64,000 bases of DNA from Lactiplantibacillus modestisalitolerans (GCF_005405425.1 NZ_BJEA01000003.1:1-64000); one strand, 5' to 3'. Counted from the stretch's first letter, positions 7,779 to 17,872 are shown. Notes: generated by a model not told the origin, from the letters alone. Numbers and translations are program-made.

Positions 7779-10427
7779 ATGGCTAAAAAATTACTACTGA
7801 TCGACGGCAATAGTGTTGCGTTTCGGGCTTTTTTTGCCCTGCATAACCAACTAGACCGGTTCGTTAACGCGGACGGGTTGCACACCAACGCCATTTACGG
7901 CTTCAACACGATGTTGGATCACATGATCAAGGCCGTGAAGCCCACCGATATGTTGGTGGCGTTTGACGCCGGTAAGACCACTTTCCGGACCGCCATGTAC
8001 GATAATTACAAGGGTGGCCGGGCCAAGACTCCCGGTGAATTTTCTGAGCAAATGCCCTATTTAAAAGAACTATTAACCGCGCGCGGCATTCAACACTATC
8101 AACTTAAAGACTACGAGGCCGATGACATTATCGGGACGCTGGCCGGTCAGGCGGATGCGGCTGGTTATACGACGACCATTGTGACCGGTGACCGGGATTT
8201 GACCCAGTTAACAACCGCTAACACGACGGTAGCGGTCACCGTCAAAGGGGTCTCCGAAGTTGAGCGGTACACGCCCGAGCACGTGCAAGAAAAGCTAGGA
8301 ATTACGCCCACGCAAATTATTGATATGAAGGGGCTAACCGGCGACACTTCTGATAATTATCCGGGGGTGACTAAGGTCGGCGAAAAGACCGCCTTGAAGT
8401 TACTGAAACAGTACGGTTCGATTGAAGGCGTCTACGAAAACGTGGACGCGATGAAGAAGAGCAAGATGAAGGAGCACTTGATTGAGGACCACGACCTCGC
8501 TGTGCGGGCGAAAGTTTTAGCGACAATTAAACGCGACGCCCCCATTACGGTCAAGCTGGCCGATTTAGCTTATGACGGGCCCGATACCGAAAAACTGATC
8601 GCCTGCTACGAGCAGTTGGGGTTTGAATCCTTCTTAAAGAAGTTAAAGACCCAAACGGCGACCCCCGCTAAGCCGATTGCGTTTACGGAATTGACGAAGG
8701 CAAACATTGCGGAACTCGCTCAGTTTACGAAACACGTGACGTTCTATTTAGAAATGCCAACGCCGAATTACCATACGTCAGCCTTCGCGGGCTTTGCCAT
8801 TGGTGACGAAGACAAGTGGTACGTCAGTCGCAACGTTGAGTTATTGTTGGAGCCGGTGGCCAAGGACCTCTTAACTAGTATGACGGTCACCAAGGACGTT
8901 TTTGATATGAAGCGGACGATGGTGGGCTTAAACCGGCTTGGGATTCAGCTGGGTAAGGTCGACTTTGACCTGTTACTCGTTTCGTACCTGTTAGATACGA
9001 ACGACAATAGCAATGATCTCGGCCGGTTGGCGGAACAACACGGTTATCCAGACTTACAATCCGACGAAGTGGTTTACGGCAAGGGCGTCAAGCGTGCGAT
9101 TCCGGATGATGACCAGCGCTTCTTTGGCCATTTGGCTCACAAGTTGGCGGCCATCAGCGCCTTGAAACCACAATTATTGAAGGACTTAGAGGCTAATGAG
9201 CAGGCGCCGCTCTATGACGACATTGAAAAACCGTTAGCGAATGTATTGGCCCAGATGGAAATGGCCGGCATTACGGTCGATAGTAGTCGTTTGAAGGCGA
9301 TGGGAAGCCAGTTTAAGGAACGGCTCAGCGAAATTGAGCAAACGATTTATCAGGAGGCCGGCGAAGAATTTAACATCAATTCGCCAAAGCAATTGGGCCA
9401 CATTTTATTTGAAGAAATGAAGTTACCAGTGATCAAGAAGACGAAGACTGGTTACTCCACGGCGGTCGACGTGTTAGAAAAACTCGCACCGCAAGCGCCA
9501 ATCGTGGCAAACATTTTACGTTACCGGCAAATTTCAAAGATTCAATCAACTTACGTTGAAGGGCTTTTAGACGCAATCCACTCAACGGATCAAAAGGTGC
9601 ATACGCGTTACTTGCAAACGCTGACGCAAACCGGGCGGTTGTCTTCGGTTGACCCCAATTTACAAAACATTCCGGTGCGAGTCGAAGAGGGGCGGCGGAT
9701 TCGGCAGGCCTTTGTACCGAGTCACCCTGACTGGCAAATCTTTTCGTCAGATTACTCCCAAATTGAGTTACGCGTTTTAGCGCACATTACTCACGATGAG
9801 AATATGCAAGCGGCCTTTAAGGCGGGCGATGACATTCACGCGGCCACGGCCATGCGAATCTTTAAGCTCGATTCACCAGCAGACGTCACCCCGAACATTC
9901 GCCGGCAAGCTAAGGCGGTCAACTTTGGGATCGTCTACGGGATTAGTGATTACGGCTTATCGCAAAATATTGGGATCACCCGTAAAGCCGCGCATAACTT
10001 CATTGAAGCTTACTTTACCGAGTATCCGGGAGTTAAGGCGTACATGGATGCGATTGTTAAGCAGGCCCATGAACAGGGTTACGTTGAAACGATTGCCCAC
10101 CGGCGTCGCTACTTACCAGATATTCACGCTAAGAGCTTTAATTTGCGCTCGTTTGCGGAACGGACCGCGATGAACACGCCAATTCAGGGGAGTGCGGCCG
10201 ACATTATTAAAATTGCGATGATTCGGATGCAAAACAAGTTGAAAGAAAGTGGCTTGCAAGCGCGGATGCTGCTACAAGTTCATGATGAATTGATTTTTGA
10301 AGCACCTAAGGAAGAAATCCCAACCTTAGAGAAATTGGTACCGAGCGTTATGGACTCCGCCGTTCAGTTGGAAGTTCCACTGAAAGTTGAAAGTCACTTT
10401 GGCGATACTTGGTACGATGCAAAATAG
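7779..10427 (+). CDS. polA: DNA polymerase I
   Basis: Repair and Okazaki-fragment polymerase. 882 residues. An N-terminal 5'-3' exonuclease (about 1-290; YEADDIIGTLA, TGDRDLTQL, GLTGDTSDNYPG) is followed by a degenerate 3'-5' exonuclease-like domain (about 300-480) and the family A polymerase (about 490-882) with DYSQIELR (motif A), the RRQAKAVNFGIVYG O-helix and LQVHDELIFE (motif C). In the middle domain the first exonuclease motif reads YLEMPT, without the Asp-x-Glu pair of Klenow, so proofreading is probably absent, as in other Gram-positive PolA. GGGGAG precedes the ATG. It heads a polA-mutM-coaE run. Confidence 0.97.
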   Translation: MAKKLLLIDGNSVAFRAFFALHNQLDRFVNADGLHTNAIYGFNTMLDHMIKAVKPTDMLVAFDAGKTTFRTAMYDNYKGGRAKTPGEFSEQMPYLKELLTARGIQHYQLKDYEADDIIGTLAGQADAAGYTTTIVTGDRDLTQLTTANTTVAVTVKGVSEVERYTPEHVQEKLGITPTQIIDMKGLTGDTSDNYPGVTKVGEKTALKLLKQYGSIEGVYENVDAMKKSKMKEHLIEDHDLAVRAKVLATIKRDAPITVKLADLAYDGPDTEKLIACYEQLGFESFLKKLKTQTATPAKPIAFTELTKANIAELAQFTKHVTFYLEMPTPNYHTSAFAGFAIGDEDKWYVSRNVELLLEPVAKDLLTSMTVTKDVFDMKRTMVGLNRLGIQLGKVDFDLLLVSYLLDTNDNSNDLGRLAEQHGYPDLQSDEVVYGKGVKRAIPDDDQRFFGHLAHKLAAISALKPQLLKDLEANEQAPLYDDIEKPLANVLAQMEMAGITVDSSRLKAMGSQFKERLSEIEQTIYQEAGEEFNINSPKQLGHILFEEMKLPVIKKTKTGYSTAVDVLEKLAPQAPIVANILRYRQISKIQSTYVEGLLDAIHSTDQKVHTRYLQTLTQTGRLSSVDPNLQNIPVRVEEGRRIRQAFVPSHPDWQIFSSDYSQIELRVLAHITHDENMQAAFKAGDDIHAATAMRIFKLDSPADVTPNIRRQAKAVNFGIVYGISDYGLSQNIGITRKAAHNFIEAYFTEYPGVKAYMDAIVKQAHEQGYVETIAHRRRYLPDIHAKSFNLRSFAERTAMNTPIQGSAADIIKIAMIRMQNKLKESGLQARMLLQVHDELIFEAPKEEIPTLEKLVPSVMDSAVQLEVPLKVESHFGDTWYDAK

Positions 10428-10438
10428 GGAGGCCCACG

Positions 10439-11263
10439 ATGCCAGAATTACCAGAAGTTGAAACGGTCCGCCGGGGATTAAACCGGCTAGTCAAGGGAGC
10501 GACGATTGCGAGTATCGATGTTCACTGGCCGAAAATTATTAATAATGATATTGAGAGCTTCAAGTCCCGCTTAGCGCACCAAACGATTGAAACTATTGAT
10601 CGACGGGGTAAATACTTACTTTTTCGGTTTAGCAATGGGCTGACAATGGTGTCGCATTTGCGGATGGAAGGTAAGTATAACGTGGTCCCGCAAAACGAAG
10701 GGCAAACGAAGCATACCCACGTCGTGTTCCACTTAACGGATCAGCGGGATCTGCTGTATAACGATACCCGTAAGTTCGGCCGAATGACCCTGGTTCCGAC
10801 CGGTGAAGAAATGACGGTCGGCGGGCTAAAAACCATGGGGCCGGAACCGGTCGCTGACCAGTTAACAGTGGCTTATTTAACCGCGATTTTAAGTAAATCG
10901 AAGAAGATGATCAAACCATTGCTACTCGATCAAAGTAAAATTGCGGGAATCGGGAACATTTATGCGGATGAGACGCTTTGGATGAGCAAGATTCATCCAA
11001 TGCGGCCAGCTAACTCCTTAACGGAAGAAGAAATTAGCGACTTACGGCAAAATATCATTGATGAAATGGCAATGGCGATTAAGGGTCACGGGACGACCGT
11101 CCACTCATTTTCGACGGCGTTCGGTGAAGCCGGCCAATTCCAAAATCATTTGCACGTTTATGGTCGTGAAGGGGAACCGTGTGAACGCTGCGGCACCATT
11201 ATTGAAAAAATCAAGGTTGCTCAACGTGGAACCCATTTCTGTCCACACGAGCAACAATTGTAG
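10439..11263 (+). CDS. mutM: Formamidopyrimidine-DNA glycosylase (Fpg)
   Basis: Removes 8-oxoguanine and formamidopyrimidines and cuts the abasic site (beta/delta-lyase). After Met removal the catalytic Pro is followed by Glu (MPELPEVET); Lys58 (RRGKYLLF) and the helix-two-turn-helix GIGNIYADE are present. The C-terminal zinc finger reads CERCG...RGTHFCPHEQQ: the finger Arg is kept but the fourth Cys (normally CPxCQ) is replaced. 274 residues from the ATG at 10439, chosen for GGGAGG upstream; an in-frame earlier start lies inside polA. Eleven bases separate it from the polA stop, so the two are probably co-translated repair genes. Confidence 0.95.
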   Translation: MPELPEVETVRRGLNRLVKGATIASIDVHWPKIINNDIESFKSRLAHQTIETIDRRGKYLLFRFSNGLTMVSHLRMEGKYNVVPQNEGQTKHTHVVFHLTDQRDLLYNDTRKFGRMTLVPTGEEMTVGGLKTMGPEPVADQLTVAYLTAILSKSKKMIKPLLLDQSKIAGIGNIYADETLWMSKIHPMRPANSLTEEEISDLRQNIIDEMAMAIKGHGTTVHSFSTAFGEAGQFQNHLHVYGREGEPCERCGTIIEKIKVAQRGTHFCPHEQQL

Positions 11264-11272
11264 GCGTTAAAA

Positions 11273-11866
11273 ATGACAAAAATTATTGGATTAACGGGCG
11301 GAATTGCAACGGGTAAGTCGACGGTCTCCAAGCAACTAGCAGCGGCCGGTTTACCAATTGTCGATGCGGATAAAATTGCTTGGGAAGTTGAGGGCCCCGG
11401 ACAGCCAACGACGCAAAAAATTGCGGCGCACTTTGGCCCGCAGGCCGTGCTGGCGGATGGTCAGTTGAACCGCCCCTGGCTAGGACAGTTAGTCTTTAAT
11501 GACGCCCAGGCGTTGCGGGAGCTAACGGCGATTACGAGCTTACCGATACAGTACGCCATGCTGCGAGCAATCGTTGCGGCGGGGCAAACTAACCCGGCGG
11601 CGGTGATCGTGGACGTCCCGTTACTGTATGAAAATGGGTGGCAAAACGTTTGTGATCAGGTGATCGTCGTGGCTGCGCCGGAAGACGTGGTGTTGCGGCG
11701 ATTGATGGCCCGTAACCACTTGGATCAGGCCGCGGCGCAAGCCCGAATTGATAGCCAACTCCCGCTTAGTCAAAAAGTGGCGCGCGCGGACGTCGTGATC
11801 GATAACGGGGCGAGCGTTGATAAAACAAGAATGGCCGTGGTAAAATGGCTGAAAACGATTATTTAA
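11273..11866 (+). CDS. coaE: Dephospho-CoA kinase
   Basis: Last step of coenzyme A synthesis: ATP-dependent phosphorylation of the 3'-hydroxyl of dephospho-CoA. 197 residues. The P-loop GGIATGKST is at residues 9-17; DADKIAW and DVPLLYE match the CoA-binding and lid regions of the family. The ATG is 9 bases after the mutM stop and has only a weak ribosome site, suggesting translational coupling. Confidence 0.95.
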   Translation: MTKIIGLTGGIATGKSTVSKQLAAAGLPIVDADKIAWEVEGPGQPTTQKIAAHFGPQAVLADGQLNRPWLGQLVFNDAQALRELTAITSLPIQYAMLRAIVAAGQTNPAAVIVDVPLLYENGWQNVCDQVIVVAAPEDVVLRRLMARNHLDQAAAQARIDSQLPLSQKVARADVVIDNGASVDKTRMAVVKWLKTII

Positions 11867-11893
11867 TGATGTGTAAAATGAGGTGAGAAGTCT

Positions 11894-12424
11894 ATGCAAT
11901 GTCCACACTGCCATCACAATGGGTCCCGGGTCGTTGATAGCCGGCCAACTGATGATGGTCGCGTTATCCGCCGGCGTCGGGAATGTGAAAACTGTGGCTT
12001 CCGGTTTACAACGTTTGAACGCGTGGAAGCGACGCCCCTGTTGGTGATTAAGAAAAATGGCGCCCGGGAAGAGTTTAACCGCGAAAAGATTTTGCGGGGA
12101 ATCATCCGGTCCGCCGAAAAGCGACCCGTTAGCATGGAGACCATGACTGGCGTGGTCGATGACGTTGAAAATAAGGTTCGCTCACTCGGTGAAAATGAAA
12201 TTTCCAGTCAAGTGATTGGGGAATACGTGATGGAAAAGCTGGCGGATATCGATGAAATCTCGTACATTCGGTTTGCGAGCGTCTACCGGCAGTTTAAAGA
12301 TATGCACGTGTTCTTGAATGAGTTACAAGATATGATGGAGCGCGACAAACTCAAGCTGGCGGAACAAACCAAGCGGGGGAAAAAGGCGCCTAAAACGCCA
12401 TCATCTAAATCAGACCAAAAATAA
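11894..12424 (+). CDS. nrdR: Transcriptional repressor NrdR
   Basis: Zinc-ribbon plus ATP-cone repressor of ribonucleotide reductase genes; it senses dATP/ATP. Zinc ligands MQCPHC (3 and 6) and CENCGFRF (near 31 and 34), then the ATP-cone ([19 protein letters not shown]). 176 residues; the Lys/Ser-rich tail after about 150 is extra. GAGGTGA precedes the ATG. Position before dnaB-dnaI is the usual Gram-positive order and links dNTP control to replication initiation. Confidence 0.96.
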   Translation: MQCPHCHHNGSRVVDSRPTDDGRVIRRRRECENCGFRFTTFERVEATPLLVIKKNGAREEFNREKILRGIIRSAEKRPVSMETMTGVVDDVENKVRSLGENEISSQVIGEYVMEKLADIDEISYIRFASVYRQFKDMHVFLNELQDMMERDKLKLAEQTKRGKKAPKTPSSKSDQK

Positions 12425-12427
12425 AGA

Positions 12428-13882
12428 ATGGTGAATGCGATGCAGAATCATGACGAGCCGCAACTAACGCCTAAAACTGGCTTAGTCGTATTAACGGCGC
12501 CAGCGTTAAGTGCGGCGCAACAGGCCGTTTTAGCAGAGCTGTATTTACCACTAATTGGGCCGTTGGCGTACAGCCTCTACGCGGCTTTGCGGAGTTTGCA
12601 GAGTTCCGAAAACGAACTGAGTAATCGGCGCAGTCACGCGGAACTGTTGGGCGTCTTAAACGTCGATTTGCCAACGGTGTTGGCTGCACGGCAAAAGCTG
12701 GAAGCAACCGGCTTACTGCGGAGTTACTTTCAACAAGATGAACTGGGAGCCGTGTATATTTATCAGTTACAGGCACCGTTATTGGCCCAGCAGTTTTTTG
12801 CGGACGACCTTCTGAGCGTGTTGTTACTGGATACGGTGGGTGAGCACCGCTTTCAACAGTTAACCAGTGACTTTACGGCCCAACCAGTTGACCTCAAACG
12901 GGCGCGTGACGTTTCGGCCAGCATTCTGGATGTCTTCCACATTGCGAGTGCGAAGGTAACGCAAACGCCATTAACCGTGCAGAAAGCCCGTGCCCAACTG
13001 GCGGCTAATGAGCCGGCCGAACGGGCTAACGGCGTGTTGACGGATGATCAGTTTGACTGGCAGTTGCTGGGACAAATCTTGAATCAGAACTACGTGGACA
13101 CGAAACAGGTCGCGCGTTCGCGGCAGTTAATCATTACGGAAAGCCGGGTTTACGGCATTAACGAAGTTGAAATGGCCAAGTTGATTAGTGAAGTAGCTAG
13201 TCTGACGACCGGGCAGTTTGATGAAAACCAATTGAAGCTAATGATTGCTCGGCGGTATGAGCGGCCAACGTATACAACACCGGTTCAAGCAACGACGCAG
13301 GCGGCTGCGGTACCCACGAGTGCTCAGCCCCAGGCGACGAAAGCGGCTCAGACCGCTGCTAGTCAGTTTGAACCTGAGGAGCAGCAACTGATTGCGTATA
13401 CCAAGCAACGGACGCCCTATGATTTTATTGCTGATATTAAACAGGAAAATCACGGCTTCGTAACGACGGGTGAAAACCGCCTAATTCACGAGTTAGTGGG
13501 GCGTCATCAGCTGACTGATCCGGTGATTAACATGTTGATTTACTACGTGTTACAGGACCGTGAGCGTGCGGCCTTGAACCGGAACTTGTTGGAGACGGTT
13601 GCGAATGATTGGCAACGTCACGGGGTCGACACGCCGGAAGCGGCCTTGCAGTACGTTCGTAAGCGGCAACAAGCACAAAGTCAGCCCCGGACAAGCCAGC
13701 GCCGGAATCGCACCAACCGGCCGACACGTAAAGAAGTGATGCCTAAGTGGGCTCAAGAACAAGCGCAGGGTAAAACTGGGCAGGCGACCGGTTCAAAAAA
13801 TAATCAGTTGACCGCGGCCCAGCGCAAACAGTTAGCTGAACGAGTGGCGAAGTACGATACCGATTCACAGAAGGGGGACTAA
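12428..13882 (+). CDS. dnaB: Replication initiation / membrane attachment protein DnaB
   Basis: Primosome protein of Bacillota (not the helicase) that works with DnaD and DnaI to load the replicative helicase. 484 residues. An N-terminal winged-helix-like region (about 1-250), a Gln/Ala/Thr-rich linker (about 280-310) and a DnaB/DnaD C-terminal helical domain (YTKQRTPYDFIADI to NMLIYYVLQD, about 320-380), then a basic Gln-rich tail. The start is uncertain: the ATG at 12428 has no good ribosome site; ATG at 12440 (MQNHDEPQ) has GGTGA close upstream. Followed 2 bases later by dnaI. Confidence 0.93.
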   Translation: MVNAMQNHDEPQLTPKTGLVVLTAPALSAAQQAVLAELYLPLIGPLAYSLYAALRSLQSSENELSNRRSHAELLGVLNVDLPTVLAARQKLEATGLLRSYFQQDELGAVYIYQLQAPLLAQQFFADDLLSVLLLDTVGEHRFQQLTSDFTAQPVDLKRARDVSASILDVFHIASAKVTQTPLTVQKARAQLAANEPAERANGVLTDDQFDWQLLGQILNQNYVDTKQVARSRQLIITESRVYGINEVEMAKLISEVASLTTGQFDENQLKLMIARRYERPTYTTPVQATTQAAAVPTSAQPQATKAAQTAASQFEPEEQQLIAYTKQRTPYDFIADIKQENHGFVTTGENRLIHELVGRHQLTDPVINMLIYYVLQDRERAALNRNLLETVANDWQRHGVDTPEAALQYVRKRQQAQSQPRTSQRRNRTNRPTRKEVMPKWAQEQAQGKTGQATGSKNNQLTAAQRKQLAERVAKYDTDSQKGD

Positions 13883-13884
13883 AC

Positions 13885-14820
13885 GTGGAGAATGTGTCTG
13901 AGACATTGAAAATATTAATGAATAAGCGCAACCTCAATCAGCGCTACCAAAAGTTGATGGCGGATGTGTATCACGATCCAGACGTTCGTCAGTTTTTAGC
14001 GGCCCATCAGGATGAATTATCGGCGGACGCACTGGAACGCTCGGCGGCCAAACTGTACGAGTTTTGCGATGAAAAGCGCAAGGTTGCGCGCCACGAGCCA
14101 ACCCAAGCACCGGGCTATCAACCCGAATTAGTGATGAGCAACCATTTGATTGACATTGCCTATCAACCAACCCCCCAGTTACGGGAGGAACAGGCGAACC
14201 GCGAGCTTCAACAACGGGTTCGATCGATTAGCATGCCTAAAAATATTCAAAACGCAACCCTGGCAGGGTATGAGCGTGATGATAACCGGGCCGCCGCGTT
14301 GATGTCGGCGTTAGATTTTATTGATGCTTACACGCAGGCGCCTAAACGGTTTCACCGGGGTCTTTACTTGTACGGCTCGTTTGGGGTTGGGAAAACCTAC
14401 CTTTTAGGTGCGATGGCCAACGCCCTGGCGGCGAAGGGATTTCAAACGACCTTAATTCACTTTCCGAGTTTTGCCGTTGAGATGAAGCGGGCCATTAGTA
14501 ATAATACGTCCGCGGATAAGGTTGATGCGATTAAGCGGGCGCCAATTTTAATGATTGATGACATTGGGGCCGATTCATCATCAACTTGGATCCGAGACGA
14601 CGTTCTTGGGGTGATTTTGGAGTACCGGATGCAGGAAGAATTACCGACCTGCTTTTCGTCAAACTTCTCCATGCAGGAGTTACAAGACGGCTACCTGACG
14701 ATTTCAAAGCAGGGTGACGAAGAACCGGTGAAGGCCCAACGCATCATGCAGCGCGTTCGGTTTTTAGCGACTGAAATTGAGATGGTGGGTCGGAATCGGC
14801 GCCTAAATCCCGGCGACTAA
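13885..14820 (+). CDS. dnaI: Primosomal helicase loader DnaI
   Basis: AAA+ ATPase that loads the DnaC replicative helicase at origins and restart sites. 311 residues from a GTG start (GGGGG just upstream within the dnaB end). An N-terminal helicase-interaction domain (about 1-105) is followed by the AAA+ core: Walker A GSFGVGKTYLL, Walker B LMIDDIGAD. Coupled to dnaB with a 2-base gap. No terminator lies between it and the thrS promoter. Confidence 0.95.
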   Translation: MENVSETLKILMNKRNLNQRYQKLMADVYHDPDVRQFLAAHQDELSADALERSAAKLYEFCDEKRKVARHEPTQAPGYQPELVMSNHLIDIAYQPTPQLREEQANRELQQRVRSISMPKNIQNATLAGYERDDNRAAALMSALDFIDAYTQAPKRFHRGLYLYGSFGVGKTYLLGAMANALAAKGFQTTLIHFPSFAVEMKRAISNNTSADKVDAIKRAPILMIDDIGADSSSTWIRDDVLGVILEYRMQEELPTCFSSNFSMQELQDGYLTISKQGDEEPVKAQRIMQRVRFLATEIEMVGRNRRLNPGD

Positions 14821-14836
14821 TTTTCATGAATTTTGG

Positions 14837-14864
14837 TTGACTTTTCAATTAAAAGTGGTTTAAT
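14837..14864 (+). promoter_or_regulatory. Promoter for the thrS T-box transcript
   Basis: TTGACT (14837-14842), 16-base spacer, TTTAAT (14859-14864), just upstream of the T-box leader. Confidence 0.65.
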
Positions 14865-14869
14865 GAAAT

Positions 14870-15104
14870 CAGATACGAAAGACATGCTCATTTTACTTGT
14901 GTTCTCAGAGACTGCAACCTTGTTCTGGAAGTTGCGGACGGAGTAATTTGAGATACCACTTTCGCGAACATGCTCAATTGAGCCGGAACGCGTCCGTTAT
15001 TAGCGCTAATGAGTCGGTATGGTCAAACTGTACCGAAAAATCGGGTGGAACCACGTCAATGACGTCCCTAATGCTAGTTTTTTGCTGGCGTTAGGGACTT
15101 TTTT
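14870..15104 (+). ncRNA. T-box leader (Thr) with terminator, upstream of thrS
   Basis: tRNA-sensing riboswitch. The T-box core GGGTGGAACCACG is at 15043-15055. The terminator pairs GTCCCTAA (15064-15071) with TTAGGGAC (15091-15098) before a T run to 15104. In the stem I region an ACC triplet followed by A (14955-14957) fits a Thr specifier, consistent with thrS downstream. Uncharged tRNA-Thr should favour the antiterminator and switch thrS on. The specifier is inferred without a computed fold. Confidence 0.92.
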
Positions 15105-15162
15105 GTCGTCCCGGCGCGGTGTTTTGGTGAGTGGGTAAATTTTAAAGGAGAGTGTCAAGTTT

Positions 15163-17127
15163 ATGGCAAGTATTAATGTTAAGTTCCCAGATGGCGCTGA
15201 AAAGCAATTTGATGCTGGCGTAACGACTGAAGACATTGCAAAGTCAATCAGTCCTTCGTTAGCAAAACGGTCGGTTGCCGGTAAATTCAATGATCAAATC
15301 GTGGATTACCAACAACCTTTAACGACCGATGGTGCAATCGAAATTATTGCCGCCGATAGTGATGAAGGGATGAACGTGCTTCGGCAAACTACGGCCCAAG
15401 TCTTGGCTAACGCGATCAAGCAATTATTCCCAAATATTCATTTCGGGAGTGGCGAAGGGAACGCCGACGGTTTCTTCTTTGATACCGACAATCCGGATGA
15501 AGACGGTAAGCAAATCAGTAAGGATGATTTGGAAGCAATTAGCTTAAAGATGAGCGAAATCATCAAGCAAAATTTACCAATTACGCGTGAAGTGTTATCC
15601 AAAGCGGACGCCTTAGTCTTAGTTGGTGACGATCCTTACCAACAAGACTTAGTTAACGAACGTGCTGAAGCAAATGACGGCCAAGTCGTTGTATACAAGC
15701 AAGGCGACTTCGTTGATTTATCCGACGGGGCCCAATTAGCCTCAACGGGTAAAATCAAAGTCTTTAAGCTCTTGTCCGTTGCCGGTGCTTACTGGCAAGG
15801 TAAGTCCAGTAACCCAATGTTGCAACGGATTTACGGGACAGCCTTCTTAAAGCAAAAGGATTTAGACGCCGACTTAAAGCGGCGTCAAGATGCGCGTGAA
15901 CGCGACCACCGGGTTATCGGGAACGAATTAGACTTATTCTTCGTTGATCCTAAGGTTGGGAACGGGTTACCATACTGGATGCCAAATGGTGCAACGATTC
16001 GGCGCCAAATCGAACGTTACATCATTGACAAGGAAGTTGCGAACGGTTACCAACACGTTTACACACCAGTCCTTGCGAACTTAGACGTTTACAAGCAATC
16101 TGGTCACTGGGACCACTACCGTGAAGACATGTTCCCACCAATGGACATGGGTGATGGCGAACAGTTGGAATTACGGCCAATGAACTGCCCATCCCATATT
16201 CAAATTTATAACCACCATATCCGCTCATACCGTGAATTACCATTACGAATCGCGGAACTTGGGATGATGCACCGTTATGAAAAGTCCGGGGCCTTGACCG
16301 GGTTATCACGGGTTCGTGAAATGACCTTAAACGATGGGCACACCTTCGTTGCGTTGGATCAAATTGAAGATGAATTCAAGAAGATCTTGAAGTTAATGGT
16401 TGAAGTTTACGAAGACTTTGATATTTCTGATTACCGGTTCCGTTTGAGTTACCGTGATCCAGAAAACAAGGAAAAGTACTTTGACGACGACGCAATGTGG
16501 GAACGGAGCCAAAAGATGTTGAAGTCTGCCATGGATGACATGGGCTTGGATTACTTTGAAGCTGAAGGGGAAGCAGCCTTCTACGGTCCTAAGTTGGACG
16601 TCCAAACGAAGACGGCCCTTGGCGGTGAAGAAACTTTATCGACCATTCAATTGGACTTCTTGTTACCAGAACGCTTCGACTTGAAGTACGTCGGTGCTGA
16701 TGGTGAGGAACACCGTCCAGTTATGATTCACCGGGGCTTAGTTTCAACGATGGAACGCTTCGTGGCTTACTTAACTGAAATGTACAAAGGGGCTTTCCCA
16801 ACTTGGTTAGCGCCTAAGCAAGTAACGATTATTCCAGTTAACGAAGGTGCCCATGGTGAATACGCAGAAAACTGCCGTCGGCGCTTAACGGCAGCTGGTG
16901 TGCGGGTCAGCGTAGATAACCGGAACGAAAAGATGGGGTACAAGATTCGTGAATCACAAACGAAGAAGGTACCATACGTCTTAGTTGTTGGTGACCAAGA
17001 AGTTGCCAGCGGGAACGTTTCAGTTCGGAAGTACGGTGAAGAACGGACGGAATCAGAACCAATCGACATGTTCATTGGTGCGATTACCCAAGAAATTCGT
17101 CGTTACAGCCGGGGAACAAGCAAATAA
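15163..17127 (+). CDS. thrS: Threonine--tRNA ligase
   Basis: Class II synthetase that charges tRNA-Thr and edits Ser-tRNA. 654 residues. Order: TGS domain (1-61), second additional/editing domain ([16 protein letters not shown] region), catalytic core (about 240-540; [24 protein letters not shown] with zinc Cys, [11 protein letters not shown]) and anticodon-binding domain (about 545-645). AAAGGAG precedes the ATG. Codon use is that of a highly expressed gene. Single-gene T-box unit. Confidence 0.98.
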   Translation: MASINVKFPDGAEKQFDAGVTTEDIAKSISPSLAKRSVAGKFNDQIVDYQQPLTTDGAIEIIAADSDEGMNVLRQTTAQVLANAIKQLFPNIHFGSGEGNADGFFFDTDNPDEDGKQISKDDLEAISLKMSEIIKQNLPITREVLSKADALVLVGDDPYQQDLVNERAEANDGQVVVYKQGDFVDLSDGAQLASTGKIKVFKLLSVAGAYWQGKSSNPMLQRIYGTAFLKQKDLDADLKRRQDARERDHRVIGNELDLFFVDPKVGNGLPYWMPNGATIRRQIERYIIDKEVANGYQHVYTPVLANLDVYKQSGHWDHYREDMFPPMDMGDGEQLELRPMNCPSHIQIYNHHIRSYRELPLRIAELGMMHRYEKSGALTGLSRVREMTLNDGHTFVALDQIEDEFKKILKLMVEVYEDFDISDYRFRLSYRDPENKEKYFDDDAMWERSQKMLKSAMDDMGLDYFEAEGEAAFYGPKLDVQTKTALGGEETLSTIQLDFLLPERFDLKYVGADGEEHRPVMIHRGLVSTMERFVAYLTEMYKGAFPTWLAPKQVTIIPVNEGAHGEYAENCRRRLTAAGVRVSVDNRNEKMGYKIRESQTKKVPYVLVVGDQEVASGNVSVRKYGEERTESEPIDMFIGAITQEIRRYSRGTSK

Positions 17128-17141
17128 AGTTTCCAATCGGT

Positions 17142-17170
17142 TTGACAATCGAATTTAACTCTGGTACTAT
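17142..17170 (+). promoter_or_regulatory. Promoter of infC-rpmI-rplT
   Basis: TTGACA (17142-17147), 17-base spacer, TACTAT (17165-17170): near-consensus sigma-A promoter directly upstream of the L20 leader. Confidence 0.85.
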
Positions 17171-17177
17171 ATTGGAG

Positions 17178-17298
17178 TTGAGAAAAAAAGCAGAAGCACC
17201 CGCTTCTCGCCTTGGTGACCCAAGTCATCGGGCAGATGAACGATGAATTAATTCCCATTAACGGGGTTGAGCGGGCGTTTTATGCGCCCGCTCTTTTT
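17178..17298 (+). ncRNA. L20 leader (autoregulatory attenuator)
   Basis: The sequence AGCAGAAGCACCCGCTTCTC (from 17190) resembles the Bacillota L20 leader in front of infC. It ends in a terminator: AGCGGGCG (17270-17277) pairs with CGCCCGCT (17285-17292), then T run 17294-17298. In the known system, excess ribosomal protein L20 binds the leader and promotes termination before infC-rpmI-rplT. Confidence 0.85.
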
Positions 17299-17329
17299 GT
17301 GGATTTCTCGGATAAATTTACGGAGGTGG

Positions 17330-17851
17330 ATTACCATAGCTAAAGATTCAATGGTGAATGACGGCATCCGTGCTCGCGAAGTACGTTTGATCGCCAGTGA
17401 TGGTGAACAATTAGGTGTTAAGTCACGACAAGAAGCAATGAAGATTGCTGAAGACGCCAGCTTAGACCTGGTGTTGGTTGCTCCGAAAGCGAAGCCACCC
17501 GTTGCCAGAATTATGGATTATGGGAAGTATCGCTTCGAACAGCAAAAGAAACAACGCGAAGCGCGTAAGAAGCAAAAAGTGGTCAGCATTAAAGAAGTCC
17601 GCTTGAGCCCAGCGATTGATACTAACGACTTTAACACGAAGCTGAAACATGCTGAAAAGTTCTTGTCGAAGGGTGACAAGGTTCGCGTTTCTATTCGTTT
17701 CAAGGGCCGGGCCATTACCCATAAGGATATTGGTCGTCAAGTCTTGAACCGGATGATTGAAGCGACTAAGGAATACGCTTCGGTTGAAGCCTATCCTAAG
17801 ATGGATGGTCGGAGTATGTTCTTAGTGCTTGTACCAAAAACTGATAAGTAA
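17330..17851 (+). CDS. infC: Translation initiation factor IF-3
   Basis: Binds the 30S subunit and checks start-codon fidelity. About 171-173 residues; IF3-N ([19 protein letters not shown]), linker, and IF3-C ([17 protein letters not shown] onward) are complete. There is no AUG at the conserved N-terminus. After GGAGGTGG (17322-17329) come ATT (17330) and ATA (17336), giving (M)TIAKDS or (M)AKDS; B. subtilis starts at an ATT aligned with the ATA here. The ATG at 17351 would cut into the conserved start. I list the ATT, the usual database choice, but spacing favours ATA. Non-AUG starts allow IF-3 self-control. Confidence 0.93.
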   Translation: MTIAKDSMVNDGIRAREVRLIASDGEQLGVKSRQEAMKIAEDASLDLVLVAPKAKPPVARIMDYGKYRFEQQKKQREARKKQKVVSIKEVRLSPAIDTNDFNTKLKHAEKFLSKGDKVRVSIRFKGRAITHKDIGRQVLNRMIEATKEYASVEAYPKMDGRSMFLVLVPKTDK

Positions 17852-17872
17852 TTTCTAGGAGGATTATTGATT

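Noticed and set aside
8165-8347. Antisense frames inside polA, sbcC, pheT and others
   Set aside because: They are shadows of real genes: no ribosome sites, no motifs, and composition follows the opposite strand.
14897-15094. 65-codon frame before thrS
   Set aside because: Lies wholly in the T-box leader, which explains the sequence.
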